Source: DTKY01 sp037440765
GTDB taxonomy: Bacteria > Acidobacteriota > Terriglobia > Bryobacterales > Bryobacteraceae
NCBI GenBank assembly: GCA_037440765.1
Contig: JBBITL010000064.1
Location: 1-25,355 of the forward strand
DNA length: 25,355 nt
Direction of reading: 5' to 3'
A model generated the notes under the pieces. The model did no database searches. It was not told the DNA's origin and was given only the letters and a program-made list of their open reading frames with translations. Position 1 is the first letter of the stretch. The number at the start of each line of letters is the position of its first letter. Of this stretch, positions 7,304 through 13,909 are shown in pieces. Position numbers and translations under genes: made by a program.

Positions 7304-7320
7304 ATCTCCCTGAGGTATTC

Positions 7321-8028
7321 GTGGACAGACTCACTCGTCGGGAACTCAAGAAGGACCGGTTTGCGCAGGAGGTCGGCCACACGGTCGAATTCCTGGACCA
7401 GCACAGGAAACAGTTCATACGTTATGGCGCCGCGGCCGTGGCGCTGGCTCTGATTCTGGCCGGCCTGTTCTATTACAACCGCGGGCAGCATGCGGCGCGC
7501 CAGACCGCCCTGCGCGGGGCTATGGACGTCATGGACGCGCCCGTCGGGCCCGGAGCGGTTCAGGGGGGCGAGCTGACCTTCGCCTCGGCCGAGGAGAAGC
7601 AGACGGCCGTCAGCAAGGCTCTGAACGACCTGGCGGCGAGGCACTCGGGATCCGCCGAAGGCGCCATAGCGAAGTACTACCTGGGCGCCGCGGCCATGAA
7701 CCAGGGTAAGCCGGATGAGGCCGTCAAGTACCTGAACGAGAGCGCCAACTCAGGCGAGGACGCGCCGGCCTCGCTCGCCAGGCTGGCTCTCGCCGGGGTC
7801 TACGCCGGCCAGGGCAAGACGGCCGAGGCGGAAAAACTGTTGCGGTCGCTCGTCGACCGGCCCACCGTGCTGGTCCCCAGGGAGGAGGCCACCATCGGGC
7901 TCGCCCGGCTCATCGCTCCCTCCAAGCCGGAGGAGGCCCGCAAGCTGCTGGAGCCCCTGCTTAAGGCTTCGGGACCCGCCGGCCGCGCGGCGATCACGGC
8001 CCACGGCGAACTTTTCGGCGCCCGTTAG
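7321..8028 (+). CDS. Membrane-anchored tetratricopeptide-like protein
   Basis: 235 residues. A basic N-terminus (RLTRRELKKDRF) precedes one transmembrane helix at about 33-52 (FIRYGAAAVALALILAGLFY), giving an N-in, C-out topology. The periplasmic part holds TPR-like helix pairs, most clearly IAKYYLGAAAMNQGKPDEAV followed by YLNES, and LARLALAGVYAGQGKTAEAE followed by KLLRSLV. This resembles the YfgM/TPR_21-type architecture of proteins acting as periplasmic scaffolds at the secretion machinery, but no specific partner can be named. The start is a GTG at 7321 with TGAGGT six bases upstream. It is 9 bp from the dGTPase gene and probably co-transcribed with it. Confidence 0.8.
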   Translation: MDRLTRRELKKDRFAQEVGHTVEFLDQHRKQFIRYGAAAVALALILAGLFYYNRGQHAARQTALRGAMDVMDAPVGPGAVQGGELTFASAEEKQTAVSKALNDLAARHSGSAEGAIAKYYLGAAAMNQGKPDEAVKYLNESANSGEDAPASLARLALAGVYAGQGKTAEAEKLLRSLVDRPTVLVPREEATIGLARLIAPSKPEEARKLLEPLLKASGPAGRAAITAHGELFGAR

Positions 8029-8037
8029 GCCAGGCTA

Positions 8038-9195
8038 ATGAGCCCGAGCCTGGCGCCGCTTCGTTTCCCCGCCGGGCGGAGCCGCGGACGCCGCTACCCG
8101 GAGCCCCCGCACCCCTATCGCGACGAGTTCCAGCGGGACCGCGACCGGATCGTGCACGCCCGCGCCTTCCGCAGGCTGGAGGACAAGACTCAGGTCTTCA
8201 CCCCCGCCGTGTCCGACCACTTCCGCAACCGGCTGACGCACACCATCGAGGCGGCCCAGATCGCGCGCACTGCCGCCGCCGAACTGGGGCTGAACGAGCA
8301 CCTCACCGAGGCTCTCGCCCTGGTGCACGACATCGGCCACCCTCCCTTCGCGCACGCCGGCGAGGAGGAACTGAACCGCCAGATGGCGCGCTTCGGAGAC
8401 CGCTTCGACCATAACCTGCACGCGCTGCGCATAGTGGAGTCTTTCGAGCAGCGCTACGCGGGTTTTCCCGGCCTGAACCTTACCTTCGAGGTGCGGGAGG
8501 GCATCGCCAAGCACTCACGGGACTTGGACGCCGGCCAGTTCCCAGAACTGGACGAGTATCTGCCCAGCCTGAGGCCGCCGCTGGAGGCCCAGCTGATCGA
8601 CCTGGCCGACGAGATCGCCTACAACACGGCCGATCTGGACGACGCCTTCTCCGCCGGGATGTTCACCATCGAGGAGATAGCCCGGGAAGCGACGGCCTTC
8701 GCCCGCCTGCTGGACGCGGCCCGGACCCGCTATCCGGCGGCGGCTGAGCGCGCCCTGTTCTCCGAGACGCTGCGCGGCCTGGTGGATCTGCTGGTGTCCG
8801 GCCTCATCGGGGGCACGCGGGAGGCGGCTCTGGCAGCGCCGGTGACCGACCTCGACCAGGTGCGCCGCCATCCCGGCCGCATAGCCTGCCTCCTGCCGGA
8901 GGCCGCGGCAGCCAGCGCGGCGCTCAAGGACTTCCTGCGGCGCCGGGTCTACTTCACCGATGGGCTGCTGGCGGAACGCCGCCGGGCCACCGCCATGCTT
9001 TCCCGCTTGTTCAGCCACTTGGTCGAGAGACCCGAGGCGCTGCCCCCAGCCTACCTCGCGCAAGCCGGGAACGAACCCGTGCACCGGGTCGTCTGCGACT
9101 ACGTCGCGGGCATGACCGACGGCTTCTTCCGGCGAGTCTACCGGCGGACCTTCCATACTGGAGAACATCCATCCGATGAAATGCGCGATTTGTGA
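8038..9195 (+). CDS. dgt: Deoxyguanosinetriphosphate triphosphohydrolase-like HD protein
   Basis: 385 residues of the dGTPase HD superfamily. It shows RIVHARAFRRLEDKTQVF (37-54), RLTHTIEAAQIAR (65-77) with metal-ligand His68, and LVHDIGHPPFAHAGEEEL (95-112) with the HD pair His97-Asp98. A third metal-ligand Asp is likely in LIDLADEIAYNTADLDD. The family removes intact triphosphate from deoxynucleotides; many bacterial type-2 members act on several dNTPs, so specificity should not be assumed. The ATG at 8038 follows the TPR gene closely. Its 3' end overlaps the next gene by 20 bp, which indicates coupled translation. Confidence 0.93.
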   Translation: MSPSLAPLRFPAGRSRGRRYPEPPHPYRDEFQRDRDRIVHARAFRRLEDKTQVFTPAVSDHFRNRLTHTIEAAQIARTAAAELGLNEHLTEALALVHDIGHPPFAHAGEEELNRQMARFGDRFDHNLHALRIVESFEQRYAGFPGLNLTFEVREGIAKHSRDLDAGQFPELDEYLPSLRPPLEAQLIDLADEIAYNTADLDDAFSAGMFTIEEIAREATAFARLLDAARTRYPAAAERALFSETLRGLVDLLVSGLIGGTREAALAAPVTDLDQVRRHPGRIACLLPEAAAASAALKDFLRRRVYFTDGLLAERRRATAMLSRLFSHLVERPEALPPAYLAQAGNEPVHRVVCDYVAGMTDGFFRRVYRRTFHTGEHPSDEMRDL

Positions 9196-9778
9196 CACGC
9201 GGCGTCCCCGTCGCTTCTGCCCTGCCTCGCGCGGAGAAATCTGCGCCCCCTGCTGCGGCGAATCCCGCGAGGTCACGCTGGACTGCCCGCTGGATTGCGT
9301 CTATCTGGAAGAGGCGCGCCGGCGGGAGAAGCCTCCGCGGATCGACCCGGAGAGCATTCCCAACCGGGACCTCGACATCACGGAGAGGTTCGCCGTGGAC
9401 AACGCGCCCCTTTTTGACCTGCTGGGCCGCACGATGGCAGGCCTCACACACACTGCCGCCGGCATCCTCGACGCCGACATTCGCGAGGCGCTCGACGCCG
9501 CAATCCGCACCTACCGGACCAGGGAGAGCGGGTTGATTTACGAAACGCGTCCCGCCAACCTGCTGGCGGCCGGCATCCAACAGCAACTGGGCCGCGAGAT
9601 TGATGAAGCCCGCAAGCAGCTCCGCGAACGGCTCGGGATGGAGACGGTCCGCGACGCGGATGTTCTGGGTGTGCTGGTCATGCTCCAGCGGCTGGAACTC
9701 AGCCACAACAACGGCCGCCCGCGCAGCCGCGCCTTCATTCACTTCCTGCGCCGCGAGTTTCAACGGGAGCGCCCGTGA
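9176..9778 (+). CDS. Uncharacterised protein with an N-terminal eight-cysteine, probably zinc-binding module
   Basis: 200 residues. The first 41 contain eight cysteines at 3, 6, 15, 23, 26, 27, 37 and 41 (CAIC, then FCP, ICAPCC, CPLDC), enough for two zinc sites in a treble-clef or ribbon fold. The remaining 150 residues are predicted mostly helical, with EARKQLRERLGM and an Arg-rich C-terminus (RSRAFIHFLRREFQRERP). I recognise the cysteine pattern (R-x-CP, G-E-I-C-x2-CCG, R-E-V-T-x-x-CP-x2-C-x-YL) as recurring in acidobacterial hypothetical proteins, but know no function. The ATG at 9176 lies inside the dgt 3' end with GGAGAA upstream, so the gene is coupled to dgt. Confidence 0.82.
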   Translation: MKCAICDTRRPRRFCPASRGEICAPCCGESREVTLDCPLDCVYLEEARRREKPPRIDPESIPNRDLDITERFAVDNAPLFDLLGRTMAGLTHTAAGILDADIREALDAAIRTYRTRESGLIYETRPANLLAAGIQQQLGREIDEARKQLRERLGMETVRDADVLGVLVMLQRLELSHNNGRPRSRAFIHFLRREFQRERP

Positions 9779-9807
9779 TAGGATCGGAATTCTGAGGAGC
9801 CCAGGGC

Positions 9808-10563
9808 TTGCTCGATTTCCTCAAGGCGCCGATCCAGTCGGTTCAGGACTTCTTCGTCCTTTCGGCCAAGACCATTCGCGGCGTTTTCCGCCGGCCCCAT
9901 TATTGGGACGACGTATTCCTCCAAATGGATGTGATCGGCTTCGGCAGCCTGCCCATCGTCATCCTCACCGGCTTCTTCAGCGGCGCGGTCATGGCTTTGC
10001 AGATGTCCAAGGCCCTCGCTCAATACGGCGCCGTAGGCAAGACCGGCGAACTGGTCACCATCAGCCTGGTCCGCGAACTGGGCCCGGTGTTGACCTCCCT
10101 GATGGTAGCGGGCCGTAACTCCTCCGGCATGGCGAGCGAGCTCGGCTCCATGAAGGTCACCGAGCAGATCGACGCCATGCGCGCCCTCGGCACCGACCCG
10201 GTGCAGAAGCTGGTCGCCCCGCGCCTCATGGCCACCTGTTCCGTGCTGCCGCTGCTGACCGTAGTGGCCGACTTCATGGGCATGCTGGGCGGCTTCGTCA
10301 TCGCCTACACGCTGCTTCAGATGAGCCCGGAGTTTTACTGGAACAGCGCCTGGCAGTCGATCGGCTACTCCGACATCTTCCAGGGTCTGATCAAGCCGTT
10401 TTCGTTCGCCGTCATCGTGGCGCTGGTCGGCTGCCACTACGGCCTGCGGACCACCGGCGGCACGCAAGGCGTGGGCCGGTCCACGACGCGCGCGGTGGTG
10501 GTGGCCTCGGTCTGGATCTTCGTGCTGGACTTCTTCATCACCCGCTTCTTCGTCAACATCTGA
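9808..10563 (+). CDS. mlaE: MlaE-type ABC transporter permease
   Basis: 251 residues of the MlaE/PF02405 permease family, with several hydrophobic helices (for example SLPIVILTGFFSGAVMALQ and CSVLPLLTVVADFMGMLGGF). The family signature is in VRELGPVLTSLMVAGRNSSG and the MKVTEQIDAMRALGTDPV segment that contacts the ATPase. It is the inner-membrane part of a transporter that moves phospholipids between inner and outer membranes. The start is a TTG at 9808 with GAGGAG about nine bases upstream. mlaF begins 8 bp after its stop and mlaD follows, so this is a standard mlaE-F-D operon without mlaB or mlaC. Confidence 0.95.
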   Translation: MLDFLKAPIQSVQDFFVLSAKTIRGVFRRPHYWDDVFLQMDVIGFGSLPIVILTGFFSGAVMALQMSKALAQYGAVGKTGELVTISLVRELGPVLTSLMVAGRNSSGMASELGSMKVTEQIDAMRALGTDPVQKLVAPRLMATCSVLPLLTVVADFMGMLGGFVIAYTLLQMSPEFYWNSAWQSIGYSDIFQGLIKPFSFAVIVALVGCHYGLRTTGGTQGVGRSTTRAVVVASVWIFVLDFFITRFFVNI

Positions 10564-10570
10564 GCGCCTC

Positions 10571-11443
10571 ATGTCCGCCGACCCCAGCGCCAGCGTGCTT
10601 CGCTTCGAGGGCGTTTCCCTGGCGTTCGACGAGACCCCCGCGCTGGACAGCGTGAGCTTCGAGGTCCGCCGGGGCGAAACCCGTATCATCCTGGGAAGCG
10701 CCGGCAGCGGCAAGACCGTCCTGCTGAAGACGGCCCTGGGGCTGCTGAAGCCGGATTCCGGCCGTGTGTTCGTGTTCGGCGGCCAGATCAAGGACCTCAC
10801 TGAGGCGCGCCTGTTCGACATACGGGCCAGGGTCGGGATCCTGTTCCAGGAGGGCGGCCTTTTCGATTCGCTCAGCATCGGGGAGAATGTGGCATACCCG
10901 CTGCTGAACCAGAGACTGCTCCGGGTGGAACCCGCGGAGGCTTTGCGCCGCGCCGGGGAGGCGCTCCGTTTCGTGGAGCTGGAGCACACCCTGGAGAAGT
11001 TCCCCAGCGAGCTCTCCGGCGGCATGCGGAGAAGAATCGGAATCGCGCGCGCCGTGGTGTCGCGACCCCCGCTGGTCCTGTACGACTCCCCCACGGCGGG
11101 CCTGGACCCAATCACGGCGCACACCATCATCTCCCTCATCATCAAGGCCCGTGACCTGGAGAACACCACTACCGTCATCGTGACCCAGCGCTACCAGGAC
11201 GGGATTTGGCTCGACAATTTCCGATACAATCCCAAGAGCGGAGGTCTTGAGCCTGTGCGGCACGCCGGACCGGACAAGCCGGGGACGATGTTCAGCGTGA
11301 TGCGGGAAGGGCGGATCGTTTTTGAAGGTGATCGCAAGGAACTGGAGGGCTGCCGGGACCCATACGTGGCCAAGTTCGTGAAGCGCGAGACCTCCGCTCC
11401 CTTACGGTCGCGGTCCGGTGCTGGCACCGAACCGCGACCGTAA
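10571..11443 (+). CDS. mlaF: MlaF-type ABC transporter ATPase with altered catalytic residues
   Basis: 290 residues. Walker A is GSAGSGKT (42-49), the Q-loop is Gln93 (ILFQEGG) and the signature is LSGGM (149-153). Walker B reads LVLYDSPTAGLDP, so the catalytic Glu after Asp172 is Ser173, and the H-loop position is Gln206 (IVTQRYQDG) instead of His. Both residues normally support ATP hydrolysis. An extra segment (about 208-240) follows the H-loop and includes DNFRYN. The protein would power the lipid transporter formed with MlaE and MlaD, but hydrolysis may be slow or depend on other residues. The last ~16 residues and the stop codon are encoded by a palindromic repeat, so the native C-terminus has been replaced or extended. 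Confidence 0.9.
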   Translation: MSADPSASVLRFEGVSLAFDETPALDSVSFEVRRGETRIILGSAGSGKTVLLKTALGLLKPDSGRVFVFGGQIKDLTEARLFDIRARVGILFQEGGLFDSLSIGENVAYPLLNQRLLRVEPAEALRRAGEALRFVELEHTLEKFPSELSGGMRRRIGIARAVVSRPPLVLYDSPTAGLDPITAHTIISLIIKARDLENTTTVIVTQRYQDGIWLDNFRYNPKSGGLEPVRHAGPDKPGTMFSVMREGRIVFEGDRKELEGCRDPYVAKFVKRETSAPLRSRSGAGTEPRP

Positions 11444-11450
11444 GGGAGCG
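11395..11450. repeat. 56-bp palindromic REP-like element
   Basis: Two perfect 20-bp arms (11395-11414 and 11431-11450) flank an inner 6-bp stem (11416-11421 with 11424-11429) and a 2-base loop; the only mismatch is 11415 opposite 11430. The arm contains CCCTTACGGTCGCGG, read in the other strand as the LPYGRGS-encoding motif that I recall from many spurious acidobacterial ORFs. It covers the last codons and the TAA of mlaF and ends 23 bp before mlaD. A transcript would form a very stable hairpin within the operon. Only one copy is in this window. Confidence 0.8.
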
Positions 11451-11473
11451 GCTGCAGTAAAGAGCGCGTTGTC

Positions 11474-12547
11474 ATGCCATCGGCAAAGAAGGTCAAGTGG
11501 GCGCAGTTGAGAGTAGGGCTGATGACCCTGGTGGCCATGGCTCTGCTCGGAGTCCTGGTGTTCCTGCTGACGGGAACCGAGAAGCTCTTCGTCCCCAGAG
11601 CGGTTATCTACACCTACCTGGACGACTCGGCCGCACTTGCCAGGGGCGCCCCCGTGCGCCTGAACGGCTACCAGATCGGCAGCGTGACGGACGTCAGCCT
11701 GTCCGGAGAAAAGGCCCCGCGCCGCATCATCCGGGTTCAGATGTCGGTGGAAGCCGCCCTCCTGCCCGCCATCCCCGTCGACTCGGAGGCCGGCGTAAGC
11801 GCCGAGAACGTTCTCGGCACCAAGTACATCAACATCAAGCAGGGCGTCAGCCCGCAGACGGTGCCCAACGGCGGCGAGGTGCCCAGCAAGGACGTCAGCG
11901 AGTTCGATGAAGTCGTGCAGTCGGGCTATGACGTGATGGTAGCGGCACGCGCGCTGCTGAAGCGGGTCGATGGCGTGGTGACCGAGTTGGAGAAGGGGCG
12001 CGGCACCATCGGCCAGCTCCTGGTCGACAAGACCCTCTATGAGCGCCTGAACTCCGCTGTCTCCGAAGTCCAGAAGGTGGCCGCGGCGGTCTCAAGCGGT
12101 GAGGGAACCGTGGGGCGGCTGCTCCAGGATGAAACGCTCTACCATGACCTGCGTTCCGCCGTCCGCCGCCTGGACGCGCTGGTGACAAGCATCCAGAATG
12201 GAGAGGGCACGGCCGGGAAGCTGATCCGCGACCCGGCGCTTTACGATGACGCCCGCAAGACTCTGTCCGAACTGCGCCGCACGGCCGAGGACCTCAACGC
12301 CGGCAAGGGCACGGCCGGCAAGTTGCTCAAGGACGACCAGTTGCACAAGCAGATTCAGGATCTGATCGTCAGACTCGACGACACCATGGTGAAGATCAAC
12401 TCGGGCCAGGGTACGCTCGGCCAGTTGCTGGTCAATCCCAGCCTGTACGAGTCGCTCAGCGGGGCCAGCGGCGAGATGCGCGACCTGATGAAGGACTTCC
12501 GCGCCAACCCCAAGAAGTTCCTGAGCATCAGGCTGGGACTCTTTTGA
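11474..12547 (+). CDS. mlaD: MlaD-type MCE-domain protein with five 34-residue repeats
   Basis: 357 residues. One N-terminal transmembrane helix (about 13-33) is followed by the MCE domain (about 38-128: LDDSAALARGAPVRLNGYQI, then GVSAENVLGTKYINI). MCE proteins form periplasmic hexameric rings that pass lipids from the MlaE/F complex. The C-terminal half is built of five repeats with the pattern G-x-G-T-x-G-x-L-(hydrophobic)-x-(D/N)-x-x-L-Y, whose first Gly falls at 175, 209, 243, 277 and 311. That is a period of exactly 34 residues, with predicted helices between copies. It may form a stacked or coiled-coil needle that extends the ring. The ATG at 11474 is 30 bp after mlaF. It overlaps the next gene by four bases (TTGA). 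Confidence 0.93.
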   Translation: MPSAKKVKWAQLRVGLMTLVAMALLGVLVFLLTGTEKLFVPRAVIYTYLDDSAALARGAPVRLNGYQIGSVTDVSLSGEKAPRRIIRVQMSVEAALLPAIPVDSEAGVSAENVLGTKYINIKQGVSPQTVPNGGEVPSKDVSEFDEVVQSGYDVMVAARALLKRVDGVVTELEKGRGTIGQLLVDKTLYERLNSAVSEVQKVAAAVSSGEGTVGRLLQDETLYHDLRSAVRRLDALVTSIQNGEGTAGKLIRDPALYDDARKTLSELRRTAEDLNAGKGTAGKLLKDDQLHKQIQDLIVRLDDTMVKINSGQGTLGQLLVNPSLYESLSGASGEMRDLMKDFRANPKKFLSIRLGLF

Positions 12548-13329
12548 ACGGCCGCAGGCTGCTGATCGTCAACGCCGATGATTTCGGCCTCGCCCGGGAC
12601 GTGAATCTGGGCATCGTTGAGGCGCACACCTGCGGAATCCTCACCGCCGCGACCCTGATGGCCACCGGAGCCGCCTTCGCCCACGCCGCCGAGCTGGCCC
12701 GCGCCAACCCGACGCTGGATGTCGGCTGCCATCTGTCGCTCGTGAACGCATCCTCCGCCCTGCCGCCTCACGGCCCTTTGCCGTCCACGGTCCCCCGGCT
12801 CGCCGCCGCCGTCGCGCTCGGCCGGGTTCGCGTCCTGGAGGAGTTGCGCGCCCAGGTGCGGAAGCTGTTGGACGCCGGCCTGGCGCCCTCCCACCTGGAC
12901 ACGCACAAGCACACTCTCCTGCTTCCTCAGGTCGCGGAGGCGGTGGCGCGGATCTCCGAGGAGTCCGGCATTCGCTGGGTCCGCAGGCCGCTGGCCGTTC
13001 CCGTCCTGGGCGCCCGGCTCCGCCGCGCGCTCCGGCGGCGCGGCTGCCGCCTCACAGACCGCTTCGTCGGCCTGCGCCAGACCGGCCGCCTTGACGTCGC
13101 TTCGCTCATCCGGCTGCTGCGCAGCCTGCCCGCCGGCCTCACCGAGCTGATGTGCCACCCCGGCATTCTCGGCGCGGAGCTGCGGGCCGCGCCCACACGG
13201 TTGAAGGAGAGCCGACAGCGCGAGCTGGAGGCGCTCACCTCGCCCGAAGTCAAGCGAGCCGTCGAGGAGTGCGCCATCCGCCTGGTGAACTACCGGCAAC
13301 ACCTGGACCGGGATGGCTTGTTCAAATGA
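12544..13329 (+). CDS. YdjC/ChbG/HpnK-family carbohydrate deacetylase-like protein
   Basis: 261 residues. It has the family start LLIVNADDFGLARDVNLGI (metal-binding Asp pair), then VGCHLSLVN, HLDTHKHTLLLPQV (His ligands) and MCHPGIL, the full set of YdjC motifs. Members remove acetyl groups from N-acetylated sugars; ChbG acts on chitooligosaccharides and HpnK on an N-acetylglucosaminyl hopanoid. It begins at a TTG overlapping the mlaD stop (TTGA), so it is translationally coupled to a lipid transporter. That makes a lipid-linked (hopanoid-type) substrate attractive but unproven. The inter-motif region is Arg-rich (RLRRALRRRGCR). Confidence 0.85.
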   Translation: MNGRRLLIVNADDFGLARDVNLGIVEAHTCGILTAATLMATGAAFAHAAELARANPTLDVGCHLSLVNASSALPPHGPLPSTVPRLAAAVALGRVRVLEELRAQVRKLLDAGLAPSHLDTHKHTLLLPQVAEAVARISEESGIRWVRRPLAVPVLGARLRRALRRRGCRLTDRFVGLRQTGRLDVASLIRLLRSLPAGLTELMCHPGILGAELRAAPTRLKESRQRELEALTSPEVKRAVEECAIRLVNYRQHLDRDGLFK

Positions 13330-13422
13330 CGGCCACTTCGCTCGCTTGACCGAAAGCTGCGCCCGGCCGGCAGACACAGTCCCGCCGGCGGAAACCGTGT
13401 TGTCAACGTCGCCGTCCGGCTG

Positions 13423-13540
13423 CTAATCCGGCACTTTGACGTTGATCTGCGCGGGGCTCACGAAGTGCACGGCGGCGTTGCTCCCGTTCACTTTCGCGCC
13501 GGTTCCCTCCACCTCAACCCGTCCTTCGCTTGAGGATGTG
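13423..13540 (-). pseudogene. Fragment of a Solibacter-type C-terminal domain (TIGR03437-like)
   Basis: The minus strand reads GRVEVEGTGAKVNGSNAAVH then FVSPAQINVKVPD and a stop at 13423. The V-N-G-x-x-A-x-(5)-S-P-x-Q-I-N-x-x-V-P pattern is the repeated motif of the TIGR03437 domain abundant in Solibacter. Only about 38 residues remain: upstream the frame has an unrelated start (13632) with no domain, and downstream it stops where the domain should continue. I treat it as a degraded gene end. The flanking stretch 13330-13422 shows nothing recognisable. Confidence 0.55.
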
Positions 13541-13675
13541 CCGTAACGGGACTCGGTCCAACCCGGGAATCTCAGATCGGAACACGCTCTAGCACCACGC
13601 CGCATTTCCCGTGCGGCACATTCTTTGCGCATAAGGGAAAGTTCTTGATTCTCAGTAAGTAAGTCAGCTTACAAA

Positions 13676-13692
13676 CCGCCGGCCTCCGGCGG
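13676..13692. other. GC-rich hairpin in the sigma-factor upstream region
   Basis: A perfect CCGCCGG-CCT-CCGGCGG inverted repeat with no T-run on either side. It could be the remnant of a terminator or repeat, or part of the leader of the sigma factor gene. The surrounding stretch 13541-13785 contains no convincing gene. Confidence 0.35.
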
Positions 13693-13784
13693 ACGATATT
13701 GGCCGCCGGCTTGCTCATACTGCCGCGCGGGCTTGAGGCTGGATGGAATCAGGCCCGGCGGGCGGCGTCGCGGTGGCTGGATAG

Positions 13785-13909
13785 AGCAAAGCCCTTCGTG
13801 ACGCAGGCTCAGTTCGGGTGCGCGTGATCCAAAAGCTCCTAGCCTGCCGATGAGTCCCTTAGAGCGAAAAGGGACAGCCCGACAGTAGCGAGAAAGCAAG
13901 GAGAGAGAG
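13785..13909 (+). promoter_or_regulatory. Probable structured 5' leader of the FliA-like sigma factor gene
   Basis: Between 13785 and the start codon the plus strand holds GAGCAAAG...ACGCAGGCTC (outer GAGC/GCTC pairing around AAA and ACGCA), then TAGCCTGCCGATGA, and a perfect 7-bp hairpin GTCCCTT/AAGGGAC (13854-13860 with 13869-13875). The ribosome-binding site AAGGAGAGAG follows. The first part vaguely recalls the conserved core of the c-di-GMP-I (GEMM) riboswitch (GCAAA, GACGCA, TAGCC, TGCCGA), but spacing and the tetraloop stem do not fit well. GCCGATGA (13846-13853) also resembles a sigma-28 -10 element, though no matching -35 lies at the right distance. The AAGGA at the ribosome-binding site could bind CsrA. 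Confidence 0.3.

Noticed and set aside
9760..11178. A 472-residue minus-strand open frame opposite mlaE and mlaF
   Set aside because: Antisense to two well-supported genes; Ser/Arg-rich and His/Asp/Glu-rich low-complexity shadow.
11395..11450. The palindrome after mlaF as an intrinsic terminator
   Set aside because: No T-run follows either arm, its left arm lies within the coding frame, and mlaD follows immediately, so a dispersed repeat fits better.
13785..13860. A confident c-di-GMP-I riboswitch call upstream of the sigma gene
   Set aside because: Only isolated core motifs match; the tetraloop stem and the final hairpin with its G-rich loop are missing, so it is reported only as a low-confidence leader.
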